Assembly: GCF_002760245.1 (NCBI RefSeq)
Contig: NZ_ASCA01000033.1
Coordinates: forward strand, 27,765 to 91,764
Length of the DNA: 64,000 nucleotides
Source: Streptococcus suis YS161
GTDB taxonomy: Bacteria; Bacillota; Bacilli; Lactobacillales; Streptococcaceae
Direction of reading: 5' to 3'
Shown here piece after piece: positions 25,715 to 34,195 of this stretch (the stretch's first letter is position 1; each line of letters begins with the position of its first letter). Made by a program: the position numbers and the translations under genes. The notes beneath the pieces were generated by a model. The model did no database searches, had not been told where the DNA came from, and worked only from the letters and a program-made list of their open reading frames with translations.

Positions 25715-26942
25715 TGTCTTCCTCATCTAATGGGGACAAGCCAAGCAGTCCCTTGGTTTGGTCATCTTCGTACAGGTCAATGGTACGAAGACTACGTTCG
25801 ATAGCGTTGGTGCGAGTGGTTAGGAGTTTGTCAATATTGCTGCTAGCCTGATTGAGTTGTTTCTGAGCCTTAAGTAAGAGGTCAGAAAACTTGCCAAATT
25901 CCAGCTTGACATTGCCCAATACCTTGGAAATATCATCGGCCGACCGTTGAATGTTGAGGGTCTTAAAGCCAACGGAGAGGGAATTGAGCAGGGCAGAAAG
26001 CGTGGTCGGTCCTGCTACCACGATATTTTCCTGACGGCGTAGGTCATCAAAGAAAATGGGATTGCGGACCACTTCTGAATACAGCCCTTCGGTTGGCAGA
26101 AAGAGCACACCAAAGTTAGTCGTTTCAGGCGGATTGAGGTACTTGCTCTGAATGTCCTTGGCAAAACGTTTGATAGCTGCCAGGAGATTTTTGCGATGGA
26201 GGTCAATCTGGTCCTTGTCCCCACTTTCGTAGGCATCTTCCAAGCGATAATAGTCCGCCAGCGGAAACTTGGAATCGATTGGCAAGTAGATATAGTCTCC
26301 CTCGGTCCGTCCCGGTAGCTTGACCGCATACTCCACACGCTCACTAGAGCCTGAAACTGTGGCAAACTCTCGCTCATATTGGCTAGGTGTCAAAATATCC
26401 TCGATAATCTGTCCCAGCTGCAATTCACCCATGATACCACGGGTTTTGGTGCCAGACAGCACCTTATTAAGACTACCCACATCACGCGCCACCGTCTGCA
26501 TTTCACCCAGACCACGATTGACCGATTCCAACTGCTTGGACACTGTTTCAAAGGAGGCTTGTAGGCGGGTTTGCAGGGTTTTCTCCAGCTTTTCCTCGAC
26601 TGTTTGCCGCATTTCTTCCAGGCGTTTTTCATTTGACTCCTGAATGGCCTGCAAACGGCGGTCGGTAGCATCTCGCGTTTCCAGGTGGCTCTTACTCAGC
26701 TCTTGACGGATGTCGGTTAGCTGTTGGTAAAGCTCCGTGCGGAGTCTTTCCACCTCCTGATGAATGGCTTGCTGCTGTTTGAGGGTAGCATTTTCTAGTT
26801 GATAGCTGAGCTGATCAGACAAGTTGTCTGCTGTATCTTCGGCTTGATCTTGCAAAAGCAGGGCCAAGCTCTGCCATTTTCCATAAAGAAAAACTAAGGC
26901 CACCAAGACCAGTATCAGCAAAATAAGTAGTACAATATCCAT
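25704..26942 (-). CDS. rmuC: DNA recombination protein RmuC
   Basis: 412 aa: an N-terminal membrane helix (IVLLILLILVLVALVFLYG), a long coiled coil (about 30-150) and a C-terminal RmuC domain with the nuclease-like segment VEYAVKLPGRTEGDYIYLPIDSKFPL. It limits inversions at short repeats, a role inferred from E. coli. The start is directly adjacent to the thiN stop. Confidence 0.93.
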   Translation of the reverse strand: MDIVLLILLILVLVALVFLYGKWQSLALLLQDQAEDTADNLSDQLSYQLENATLKQQQAIHQEVERLRTELYQQLTDIRQELSKSHLETRDATDRRLQAIQESNEKRLEEMRQTVEEKLEKTLQTRLQASFETVSKQLESVNRGLGEMQTVARDVGSLNKVLSGTKTRGIMGELQLGQIIEDILTPSQYEREFATVSGSSERVEYAVKLPGRTEGDYIYLPIDSKFPLADYYRLEDAYESGDKDQIDLHRKNLLAAIKRFAKDIQSKYLNPPETTNFGVLFLPTEGLYSEVVRNPIFFDDLRRQENIVVAGPTTLSALLNSLSVGFKTLNIQRSADDISKVLGNVKLEFGKFSDLLLKAQKQLNQASSNIDKLLTTRTNAIERSLRTIDLYEDDQTKGLLGLSPLDEEDNEN

Positions 26943-27575
26943 CTAATCCTTGTCCTTACTGTAGATCAGGACCACGTAGCCCTGATCCAGTTGAATGTCT
27001 ATGTCCCTATCTATAAATTCGTTAGAGGAATAGCATTTTTTGAAAAAATAATTGCTGGCATCCAGCGGGTACTTGGCATGGCGAATGGTCAGGCGGCTTT
27101 GGTCTGACGGCATAAAGGAAATGTACTTCATACCAGCAATCGGTGACAAACGGTGCTGACCTGCAGGTCGAAAGCGGACGACGTTCTGACTGTCCACCAA
27201 TTCAATCTGCTCCATAAAGGCAGCCAAGTCTGGCTCAGCTGGCAAAAAGAGATTGGCCATCATGTGATCCATGCGTCCACCCAAGGCTCCGTAGATACGG
27301 ACCTGAGCCTGCGGATAGGCCTTGAAGATTTCCTTTAAAGCCAGCTCCAAATCTGTATCATCTTTTTCAGCAGGAGCTTGCAGAAACCGCTCTGCCATCT
27401 CCCTTATCCGCCCCAACTCCTCCGAGGTCACCGAGTCAAAATCACCGATGGCCCAGTCAAGAGGCAGGGAATGGTCCAATAGACGAAGAGAGCCTGCATC
27501 TACCCCCACATAGAGGTCGGCAGGCTCAGGAAGGCAGTCAAAGGAACCGCCTGCAATGACAGCAATCTTAATCAT
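26943..27575 (-). CDS. thiN: Thiamine pyrophosphokinase
   Basis: 210 aa with GVDAGSLRLL, the motif WAIGDFDSV and the nucleotide-site loop GGRMDHMMANLFL. It converts thiamine to thiamine pyrophosphate using ATP. It overlaps rpe by 8 bases. Confidence 0.93.
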   Translation of the reverse strand: MIKIAVIAGGSFDCLPEPADLYVGVDAGSLRLLDHSLPLDWAIGDFDSVTSEELGRIREMAERFLQAPAEKDDTDLELALKEIFKAYPQAQVRIYGALGGRMDHMMANLFLPAEPDLAAFMEQIELVDSQNVVRFRPAGQHRLSPIAGMKYISFMPSDQSRLTIRHAKYPLDASNYFFKKCYSSNEFIDRDIDIQLDQGYVVLIYSKDKD

Positions 27576-28227
27576 TGAGGGCTGCTCTCAATTTGGCAAC
27601 GTTGGCATCCAAGTCTCCTTTGAAGAGATAGGACCCTGCCACAAAGACATTGGCACCCGCATTTTTGGCTGAATGAATGGTCTTGTCGTCAATTCCGCCG
27701 TCCACTTCGATGTCAAAGGTCAAGCCCTTGGCTTCACGCAATTTAACCAAATCTGCAATCTTCTCAGCCACTTCTGGTATGTAGGCTTGTCCACCAAAAC
27801 CTGGGTTGACCGTCATGAGCAGAACCTGATCCACCAAGTTGAGCACAGGCTCAATGGTCAAAAGAGGAGTTCCTGGATTGATGACCACACCCACCTTCAT
27901 ACCAGCAGCACGGATTTTTTGTAGCGTTCCATGCAAGTGAACCGTTGCTTCTGCATGAATAGTCAAGATATCCGCACCTGCTCGAGCAAAAGTCTCAATA
28001 TGATTTTCAGGATTGGACACCATGAGATGGCAATCAAAAACCAGCTTGCTATGAGGACGCATAGCCGCAACCACATCCGCCCCAAAGCTAATATTTGGCA
28101 CAAAGTGACCGTCCATGACATCAATGTGCACATACTCCACACCTGTCTTTTCTAGACGCTTGAGCTCTTTTTCAAAATTTGCATAATCTGCCGCCAAAAT
28201 AGACGGTGCAATCTTATAATGTGACAT
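27568..28227 (-). CDS. rpe: Ribulose-phosphate 3-epimerase
   Basis: 219-aa TIM-barrel enzyme of the pentose phosphate pathway. Visible: HIDVMDGHFVPNISFG, FDCHLMVSNPE, VNPGFGGQAYIPEV and EVDGGID, with the catalytic aspartates and metal-binding histidines. It interconverts ribulose 5-phosphate and xylulose 5-phosphate. Confidence 0.96.
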   Translation of the reverse strand: MSHYKIAPSILAADYANFEKELKRLEKTGVEYVHIDVMDGHFVPNISFGADVVAAMRPHSKLVFDCHLMVSNPENHIETFARAGADILTIHAEATVHLHGTLQKIRAAGMKVGVVINPGTPLLTIEPVLNLVDQVLLMTVNPGFGGQAYIPEVAEKIADLVKLREAKGLTFDIEVDGGIDDKTIHSAKNAGANVFVAGSYLFKGDLDANVAKLRAALND

Positions 28228-28241
28228 AGAGTACCAACTTT

Positions 28242-29117
28242 CTATTTGAATTTCTTACTTACCTTAGTATAGGTTTCACGCTGATTTTGGATTTCGCTGA
28301 GGAATTGGAGATAATTGTCAAAGCGACTTTGGGAAATGGCAGAGCTGGCAACAGCTTCCTTGACCGCACAATCCGGCTCATGGGTATGGGTACAGGTCCT
28401 AAATTTGCAGTCCTGGCTGGCTTCCGCAATTTCTGGGAAACAATCTGTCAGAGCCTCTGCCTCCTTGACTTCATAGTCTAGGGATGAAAAACCTGGCGTA
28501 TCCGCAATTTTCCCACCGAAGACATTGTAGAAACTGACCGCACGAGTGGTATGGCGACCCCGCCCCAGACTATCTGAAATCGCCCCTGTTTCCAAGGCTA
28601 ATTCTGGCGCAATGCGATTGAGAAGAGTCGACTTACCAACCCCTGTCTGCCCCATAAAGACCGTCACCTTATCCTGCAATAATGGTGTCAATTCCTCCAA
28701 ACTATAGACAAATGGATAGCCAATTTTCTCATAGATAGTCTTGAAGGCATCCATCTCCGCCCAATCTTCCACCAAGTCCATCTTAGAGATATAGATAATG
28801 GGATCCATATCCTTCTGTTCAAGGAGAACTAGGAAACGATCCAGTAGATTGGCATTAAAATCAGGTTCCTTGGCCGACATGATAACCACTGCCTGATCGA
28901 TATTGACGATAGGAGGTCGAACCAAACTATTCTTCCGCTCATGAATCTTTAATATATAGCCTTCTGAATTTTCCTCCGCAGAAAAGTCCACAAAATCACC
29001 CACGTAGGGTGTTTGGCCTTTCTTACGAAAATTTCCTCTGGCTCTGGTTTGATAAATCTGTCCATCTGCCTCGACATAGTAAAAACCTGCCAAGGCCTTG
29101 ATAATTCTTCCTTGCAA
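28242..29117 (-). CDS. rsgA: Ribosome small-subunit-dependent GTPase A
   Basis: 291 aa: an N-terminal OB-fold, a circularly permuted GTPase domain ([31 protein letters not shown]) and a C-terminal zinc finger with [14 protein letters not shown]. It assists late 30S maturation. The start codon is TTG at 29117, supported by AAAGGAG 6 bases upstream; no in-frame ATG is nearby. A -10 (TATAAT, minus strand) is at about 29146-29151. Confidence 0.95.
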   Translation of the reverse strand: MQGRIIKALAGFYYVEADGQIYQTRARGNFRKKGQTPYVGDFVDFSAEENSEGYILKIHERKNSLVRPPIVNIDQAVVIMSAKEPDFNANLLDRFLVLLEQKDMDPIIYISKMDLVEDWAEMDAFKTIYEKIGYPFVYSLEELTPLLQDKVTVFMGQTGVGKSTLLNRIAPELALETGAISDSLGRGRHTTRAVSFYNVFGGKIADTPGFSSLDYEVKEAEALTDCFPEIAEASQDCKFRTCTHTHEPDCAVKEAVASSAISQSRFDNYLQFLSEIQNQRETYTKVSKKFK

Positions 29118-29231
29118 TGAAGACTCCTTTGTATGTGCTTGTTCCTATTATACCAAATTTCCTAGGAAAAAGGGAGCAAAGCCAAATCCTGCACAGCTAG
29201 TATTTTCTTGCCAATGGGAATATGTGCACTA

Positions 29232-29255
29232 GAAAAGCCCTCAAACGAGAGCTTT
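29232..29255 (-). terminator. Terminator of the LPXTG protein gene
   Basis: On the minus strand AAAGCTCTC and GAGGGCTTTT enclose a 4-nt loop, ending in T residues. Confidence 0.75.
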
Positions 29256-29274
29256 CTTGGTATACATAGATGGA

Positions 29275-30174
29275 CTAGTCTCTTTTGCGTGATGTGGCAG
29301 CTAATCCCAGACCTGAAAGACCGGACAAGACGCCCTCTAAGACTAGGAGCATAGAGCTGCTATCACCTGTTTTTGGCAGGTTTTTGACAACAGGTTGTGA
29401 TACTTCCTGTGGTTTAACAGCAGGAGTGCTTGGAGCGGACTTGTCTACCGTTTTCTTATCAGTTGCTGTCACTGCTTGAACCTTGCCAGCTGTCTGGTCA
29501 GTTAAGGAAGAGGCATCTGTTAGCTGTTCAACTGGTTTGTCTGTCGGAGTGTCAACTGGTTGTTCAGCTGGCTGGTCGGCTGGTTGTTCAACGGGTTGCT
29601 CAACTGGAACTTCAGCTGGTTTTTCAACGGGTTGTTCAACTGGCTGGTCAGCTGGTTGTTCAGTTGGAACTTCAGCTGGCTGTTCAGTTGGCTGTTCAAC
29701 TGGTTGTTCAGTTGGTTGTTCAGCTGGCTGGTCGGCTGGTTGCTCTGTTGGTTGTTCAACTGGCTGGTCGGCTGGTTGTTCGGCTGGTTGTTCTGTAGGC
29801 CGTATTTGCATTGGTTTATAATAAAACTCAACCAATACAGACTCCTCTGTAAATCCTTCCGGTAAAGTTACAGAATCCACTCCTTTTACAGTCCAAGAGA
29901 AGTTTGCTGAATATGCACCTGCCGCATAAACCTCCCAACCGTCAAAAACTGGTGCGGTATACGTTTTAGAGCCACCTAGAGGGATAATATCTTGGTATTG
30001 ACCTAAAACCCCACTAGGATGATACGATACAACATTAGCCGTGGCAGTTTTCTCCTGAGCGTAAACAACGCTAGGCGCATTCAGTAACTGCCCGCCCACA
30101 GGAGCAACCACACCACCCAAAACAAGGGTTGAAGTAAGGGCAAGGCCCCATTTAGCAAATTTTTTTGCTTGCAT
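29275..30174 (-). CDS. LPXTG cell-wall-anchored protein with Gln-Pro repeats
   Basis: 299 aa: a signal peptide (about 1-40, cleaved near VVYAQEK), a small non-repetitive domain (about 40-120), a run of about 23 four-residue units of the form EQPx, PAEx or DQPx (about 125-220), then LPKTG, a hydrophobic segment and the tail SRKRD. Sortase should attach it to the wall, with the repeat acting as a stalk. The short N-terminal domain is not recognised. Its upstream region carries palindromic sites beside a serine recombinase gene, so expression may be phase variable (inference). Confidence 0.85.
   Translation of the reverse strand: MQAKKFAKWGLALTSTLVLGGVVAPVGGQLLNAPSVVYAQEKTATANVVSYHPSGVLGQYQDIIPLGGSKTYTAPVFDGWEVYAAGAYSANFSWTVKGVDSVTLPEGFTEESVLVEFYYKPMQIRPTEQPAEQPADQPVEQPTEQPADQPAEQPTEQPVEQPTEQPAEVPTEQPADQPVEQPVEKPAEVPVEQPVEQPADQPAEQPVDTPTDKPVEQLTDASSLTDQTAGKVQAVTATDKKTVDKSAPSTPAVKPQEVSQPVVKNLPKTGDSSSMLLVLEGVLSGLSGLGLAATSRKRD
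29521..29805. repeat. 12-bp in-frame tandem repeat within the LPXTG protein gene
   Basis: About 23 copies of a degenerate 12-bp unit (plus strand TGGTTGTTCAGC and variants) encode the four-residue surface repeat. Several antisense frames stay open through it as a result of the repeat, not because they are genes. Confidence 0.9.
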
Positions 30175-30216
30175 TCAATTTTCCTAAGGTCTTATCGACC
30201 TTTCCTTTCTTTTAAA

Positions 30217-30240
30217 CCTCTTATAAACCCCTGCTACAAT
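30217..30240 (-). repeat. Left copy of an inverted repeat flanking the recombinase region
   Basis: The minus strand reads ATTGTAGCAGGGGTT then TATAAGAGG. The plus strand at 31109-31134 reads ATTGTAGCGGGGGTT then GGTATAAAAGG. The pair points outward around the recombinase gene. Confidence 0.6.
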
Positions 30241-30253
30241 AGGGTTTGTACCT

Positions 30254-30281
30254 GTTTTAGTTAAGGGTCGTTAACTAAAAC
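30254..30281 (+). promoter_or_regulatory. 28-bp palindromic site 1, candidate serine-recombinase crossover site
   Basis: The outer 11 bases on each side (GTTTTAGTTAA and TTAACTAAAAC) are perfectly inverted, and the two central bases are GT. It matches the reverse complement of site 2 at about 22 of 28 positions, including the shared core GGTCGTT. Length and two-base centre fit Hin/Tn3-type crossover or res subsites. Confidence 0.55.
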
Positions 30282-30370
30282 ATAGAAAAATCAAAAAAAT
30301 GCCAACTTGATAAGGCTTGAAAAGCCCGTCAAATCAGCATTTTGAATATTTTCTATTGACAACTTTGATT

Positions 30371-30398
30371 GTTTTACCAAACGACCGTTTGCTAAAAC
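30371..30398 (-). promoter_or_regulatory. 28-bp palindromic site 2, inverted relative to site 1
   Basis: The halves are GTTTTACCAAACGA and CCGTTTGCTAAAAC, inverted at 12 of 14 positions. The centre is AC on the plus strand, i.e. GT in the orientation of site 1. It lies 13 bases past the recombinase stop codon, 117 bases centre-to-centre from site 1. Confidence 0.55.
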
Positions 30399-30410
30399 AC
30401 ATATATTCGC

Positions 30411-31088
30411 TTACAGTTTATCATTTTCTCCTGTTTCTGTCAAAGAATTATGTGCTTTTTGACGACGAAATGTGATATTATTTCGTTTTAAGACCTGATA
30501 GATGGTCGCTGTTGAAATATTCAACTGGTTGACCATGTCTCGGATAGTTGTTTCTTCTACCACATAGCTCTGAATCACTTGTTTTTCTTTTGATTTTGAA
30601 ATACCCTTATTGCCCAATTTTACACCACGTTCTCTGGCCTTACGCAGACCGTCTTTGGTACGGTCAGAAATGGCTTGGAGTTCCCATTCTGCCACATAGC
30701 CCAGCATGAGGCAGAAGAACCTGCCTGTCAGCGAGTCAGTTTCGATTTGTTCGTGGATGGATTGCAGGCGGATCTGATGGCTGGTCAAGTCTGAGATGAT
30801 AGCAGACAGATGGAGCATCTTTCTGGTTAGGCGGTCTAGCTTATAGACTACAAAACTGGTCTCTATCCCGCTTTCAGCACAGGCTTTGGCTAGCTTGATA
30901 GCTTTTTGAAGTTGTGGGCGGTCTTGATGACCTCCCGATTCCTTTTCCATGTAGAGTCTGTCACAGAAGTGTAGGGCTTCTTTTTGCACTTCTAGCCCCA
31001 GTTCTTGCCGATTGTCCCTCGAACTCACACGAGCGTAGCCAATGACAACAGATCCTTTTTCTTGGTATTGCTTGATGATTCTCTTCAT
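30411..31088 (-). CDS. Serine recombinase (resolvase/invertase family)
   Basis: 225 aa. The catalytic domain has the nucleophile serine in IGYARVSSRDNRQ, the arginine motif YKLDRLTRKM and the segment FFCLMLGYVAEWELQAISDRTKDGL; the C-terminal helix-turn-helix includes TIRDMVNQLNISTATIYQVLKR. The size is that of small resolvases and invertases, not large integrases. No transposase or plasmid gene is adjacent. Its likely sites are the two palindromes just downstream. It lies between the LPXTG gene and tRNA-Leu. Confidence 0.9.
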   Translation of the reverse strand: MKRIIKQYQEKGSVVIGYARVSSRDNRQELGLEVQKEALHFCDRLYMEKESGGHQDRPQLQKAIKLAKACAESGIETSFVVYKLDRLTRKMLHLSAIISDLTSHQIRLQSIHEQIETDSLTGRFFCLMLGYVAEWELQAISDRTKDGLRKARERGVKLGNKGISKSKEKQVIQSYVVEETTIRDMVNQLNISTATIYQVLKRNNITFRRQKAHNSLTETGENDKL

Positions 31089-31108
31089 ATTTTCCTCCTT
31101 GTTCTACT

Positions 31109-31134
31109 ATTGTAGCGGGGGTTGGTATAAAAGG
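31109..31134 (+). repeat. Right copy of the inverted repeat flanking the recombinase region
   Basis: ATTGTAGCGGGGGTT followed by GGTATAAAAGG, an inverted counterpart of 30217-30240, located 20 bases upstream of the recombinase start. Confidence 0.6.
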
Positions 31135-31218
31135 TCTGATGAACATGTGATCATGGTTTGATAATCATTCCATTTTCCCCTAGCCAAGTCAAGAAAAAAA
31201 TAGTATAATAAAAAACAA

Positions 31219-31300
31219 GCGGAGGTGGTGGAACGGCAGACACGCATGCTTCAGGCGCATGTGCCCATCGGGTGTGAGGGTTCAAATCCCTTCCTCCGCA
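31219..31300 (+). tRNA. tRNA-Leu (CAG)
   Basis: 82 nt with a long variable arm typical of leucine tRNA. The acceptor GCGGAGG pairs with CCTCCGC; the anticodon loop TTCAGGC has anticodon CAG; the T-loop GTTCAAATC is present. A TATAAT at 31204-31209 lies just upstream. Confidence 0.95.
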
Positions 31301-31313
31301 TGATAAACGAGAA

Positions 31314-31349
31314 ACCCCAAGTCAGAGTTGATGACTTGGGGTCATTTTT
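31314..31349 (+). terminator. Terminator of tRNA-Leu
   Basis: ACCCCAAGTCA and TGACTTGGGGT enclose a 7-nt loop, followed by CATTTTT. Confidence 0.85.
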
Positions 31350-31363
31350 ATATCTTCTCACTC

Positions 31364-31523
31364 ATACTCAATGAAAATCAAAATCAGACTAGCTCCAAAG
31401 GTTTGGGGAACCTTTGGAGGTTGGAGATAGAGCGAACGTAGTTCGTTTCTACTTACGCAGATAGAACCCTGTTCTATTTTGTTTCAAGTCAACAAGGTCT
31501 GATTTTGATTTTCGAAGAGTATT
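31364..31523. repeat. BOX element (boxA-boxB-boxC)
   Basis: It begins ATACTCAATGAAAATCAAAA (boxA-like), has one boxB-like unit GGTTGGAGATAGAGCGAAC with GTTCG, and ends GATTTTGATTTTCGAAGAGT (boxC-like). The order matches pneumococcal BOX repeats. The last bases overlap the stop codon of the ABC transporter gene. Confidence 0.85.
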
Positions 31524-33099
31524 AATTACTCTCCCCAATCCGTACCACCCCATCATAACGAGAAAGAATCTCATCGGACACACGGTGGGAAATATGAATG
31601 AGCGTCTTATCAGCTAGTGAGGTAAGGCAGGCTTCAATTACTGTATAGGTTTCCTGATCCAAGGCAGACAGACTTTCATCCAGCAACAAGATATCCTTAT
31701 CTTGTAGCAAGGCACGAATCAAGAGCAGGCGCTGCTTTTGTCCGCCAGACAGTCCGCTATCATCACTAATTTCCTCGCTCAAAGAGGCATAACTTGGGAA
31801 ACGACTGTCAAGTTTCATGGTCTTAATGAGTGACATCAGCCTATCTTCTGAAACCTCCCGTCCCATGGTCAAGTTGTAAAGAACAGTATCATGGAAAAGA
31901 GCTCCCTCTTGTGGCAGATAGGCAATCTTGTCTTGAATGGTTTGGTAGGACAAGTCTGAAAGAGAGGTTTTATCAAAGTAAATATCCCCTTCTTGCAGTT
32001 GGCTATTCTTGGTCAAAATAAGAGCCAAGGAAGATTTGCCAGAACCACTTTCCCCAAGAATTAAATACTTCTTGCCACGTTCAAACGCTACTGTCAGGTC
32101 TGCAAAGACCTGCTTATCACCGATAGCATAACTAGCCTTGACCAGTTGCATGCTCTGGAAAGCTGAAGCTAGTTCCTGTCCCTTCGTTTCTTGACCCCAA
32201 GTAGATAGCTCAAACTCTTGTTTCAATTCCTTAACGGCATGCCTGTCCAAAAAAGCTGCCGCAATGCTATTAATGGGATCCACCAACTGCTCTGAAATGG
32301 TCAGAATAGCTGTCAAGCCACCGATGGTCAAAGCCCCAGAAAAGACTTGAAAACCACCGATAAAGATAATCGAAAGAGTGGTCAGATAAAAGACCAAACC
32401 GACTAAGAGCCGCATGGTTACTGTCGTTCGATTGGCCTGATTGACCTTGTCATTGACTGCTTGATAGCGATCATTCAGTCCATCTAAAACTTGCTGTCTT
32501 TGGCGGCTATTTTTCACTTGCAAATAACTCAGAAAGACATCTGAAACCCTTGTATTATAGACCTGCTGACTGTCCGAAATCGCCTCCTGATTGAGCCTCC
32601 TCCACTTTTTAAACAAATAGGGAATCACAACTGGCAAGAATGAGATCAGAATCAAGAAAATAGCGGTCAGACCATCCAAGCTAAGCAAGGCTAGACTGGC
32701 AATACCAAAGGTACAAGCCCCTTGAAAAATCGTAAAGAAGGCGTCGTAATAATCTTCTTTCACCGTCTCCAAATCATTATTGAGCTGGGAAATATAGGCC
32801 CCTGCCCCCTGCTCAACAAACCGCCTAAAAGGTAAATCAAACATTTTCCCAATAAAGGTCGCCTGCAATTGGAAACCTACTTGATTGAGATAGCTGACAT
32901 TGGCAATTTGACGAATGTATTCAAAGACCAGCATGACAAGGACAGTTAGCCCCATCAGCACAAAATAGGACACAAAGGCCTGTCTATCTCTGGCTGCAAT
33001 AGCATCAATAATATAGCGATATTGGTACAGAAAGCCAACATTGAGCAGGGCTACTGCAAAAATACAAGATAAGGTTAGCCAAAAATTCCTCTTTTTCAT
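31522..33099 (-). CDS. ABC half-transporter (membrane domain fused to ATPase)
   Basis: 525 aa: six membrane spans in residues 1-280, then an ATPase with Walker A LGESGSGKSS, the signature LSGGQKQRL and Walker B ILLLDESLSALD followed by the H-loop ISHR. The layout is that of exporters for peptides, lipids or drugs. The start at 33099 is chosen for GGAGGAG immediately upstream; the frame extends 17 codons further. It is alone rather than paired with a second half-transporter, and follows an Rgg-type regulator, which may control it. A BOX element abuts its stop. Confidence 0.85.
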   Translation of the reverse strand: MKKRNFWLTLSCIFAVALLNVGFLYQYRYIIDAIAARDRQAFVSYFVLMGLTVLVMLVFEYIRQIANVSYLNQVGFQLQATFIGKMFDLPFRRFVEQGAGAYISQLNNDLETVKEDYYDAFFTIFQGACTFGIASLALLSLDGLTAIFLILISFLPVVIPYLFKKWRRLNQEAISDSQQVYNTRVSDVFLSYLQVKNSRQRQQVLDGLNDRYQAVNDKVNQANRTTVTMRLLVGLVFYLTTLSIIFIGGFQVFSGALTIGGLTAILTISEQLVDPINSIAAAFLDRHAVKELKQEFELSTWGQETKGQELASAFQSMQLVKASYAIGDKQVFADLTVAFERGKKYLILGESGSGKSSLALILTKNSQLQEGDIYFDKTSLSDLSYQTIQDKIAYLPQEGALFHDTVLYNLTMGREVSEDRLMSLIKTMKLDSRFPSYASLSEEISDDSGLSGGQKQRLLLIRALLQDKDILLLDESLSALDQETYTVIEACLTSLADKTLIHISHRVSDEILSRYDGVVRIGESN

Positions 33100-33202
33100 T
33101 TCTCCTCCACTGTTTGATAGATTTCTAAGCAAACATTTGGTCGCTTTCATCTATATTATAGAATAGGAATTGGAGCTGTTTCCATACGTCCCCTATATGC
33201 AA

Positions 33203-34069
33203 CTATTTCTCATTCGCTATTTTTTCAAGTATCGTTTCATACCAATCTGCTATATTCTGGCTATCGACCGCTCGTAAAAGTCCGATACACTTTCTCATCT
33301 CCAAAATAGCATTGACACTTCCTGTTTTTCGATAATCATAAAAAGCCCTACCAAATTTAAACAAAATCCGTTCAAAAATTTCCGTTTCATCGAAAAACAG
33401 ACCTTTGATGGTCTTTTCAAGAAAGATTGCGTCGGCAAGTTCCTTATGTTGAACGCTGACGAGATAGGCACTAAGTAAAATTTGAGAAACTGCCAATCGA
33501 TGTAGTTTCATTTCACGATAAAACTGTGTACGGCCAATTAGTTCCCTGCAAAAAAGCATCATAGTCTGGTGTTCTAATTCATCCATGGTATTGGCAAATA
33601 GTAAGAGTTCGTAATAACTCCAGTTGTCCACTCGAAATAGGTAATCCGTTAAAAAGGCTGTATCTTCTTTCGAAACAACTACTGTCTTATCTAAGTCGCT
33701 CAGTTTATACGCGATTAAAATAGCATTCAACCGATGAAACTCCCTACGAGAATCTCTTTCTGCTTTTGCTAATTGTTCAGACAAGATTTTCTTTATGGTT
33801 ACAACATCTCTGATATAGATGGATTGTTTTAGTTGTTCCAAAATTCTAGTCAGCTCATCTTTTTTGAAATCCTGACTAGCATACACGAACTCGTCCACAT
33901 CCACATTCATTTCCGCCAGCACACCAAATAATTTACTAACAGTAATGTCGGATTCCCCATTTTCAAACCGAGAAAGTTGAGAAGTAGAAATATGTCCCTT
34001 GGCGACCTCCGCCAAACTCTTCCCCTTTCCCTCTCTTATCAATTTTAATGTCCTACCAAAACGATTCAT
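33203..34069 (-). CDS. Rgg/GadR/MutR-family transcriptional regulator
   Basis: 288 aa. The N-terminal helix-turn-helix (MNRFGRTLKLIREGKGKSLA, HISTSQLSRFENGESDITV) is followed by a long helical domain typical of Rgg proteins, which in streptococci often bind short hydrophobic peptides. I searched the flanks by eye and found no convincing SHP-type peptide gene; the only short ORF downstream is a 9-codon frame at 33156-33185. The ABC exporter downstream on the same strand is a plausible target. Confidence 0.85.
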   Translation of the reverse strand: MNRFGRTLKLIREGKGKSLAEVAKGHISTSQLSRFENGESDITVSKLFGVLAEMNVDVDEFVYASQDFKKDELTRILEQLKQSIYIRDVVTIKKILSEQLAKAERDSRREFHRLNAILIAYKLSDLDKTVVVSKEDTAFLTDYLFRVDNWSYYELLLFANTMDELEHQTMMLFCRELIGRTQFYREMKLHRLAVSQILLSAYLVSVQHKELADAIFLEKTIKGLFFDETEIFERILFKFGRAFYDYRKTGSVNAILEMRKCIGLLRAVDSQNIADWYETILEKIANEK

Positions 34070-34195
34070 TCTTTACCTCTACACTCACGATTAAAAAATC
34101 ATTTGTAAACATAATTATTATACCACAACTCCCCATGTTTGTGTGTGTTTTCACATAAAGAAGAAACCAAGCCAGCTATCTGACTTGGTCTATTT

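Noticed and set aside
29521..29805. A regular repeat array that might suggest CRISPR
   Set aside because: Units are contiguous 12-mers without spacers and encode a surface-protein stalk; no cas genes are present.
29430..29865. Several long frames in the repeat region of the LPXTG gene, on both strands
   Set aside because: The 12-bp repeat lacks stops in most frames, so open frames are expected by chance.
30286..30370. TTGACA at 30356-30361 as a plus-strand promoter in the segment between the palindromes
   Set aside because: No -10 is found 16-18 bases downstream and no plus-strand gene follows.
33100..33150. A 17-codon N-terminal extension of the ABC transporter
   Set aside because: The predicted transcription start falls at about its first codon, and GGAGGAG lies inside it before the internal ATG.
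33156..33185. A 9-codon ORF (METAPIPIL) between the Rgg-type gene and the exporter
   Set aside because: It overlaps the probable -10 of the exporter promoter, has a poor ribosome site and lacks the features of SHP or ComS peptides.
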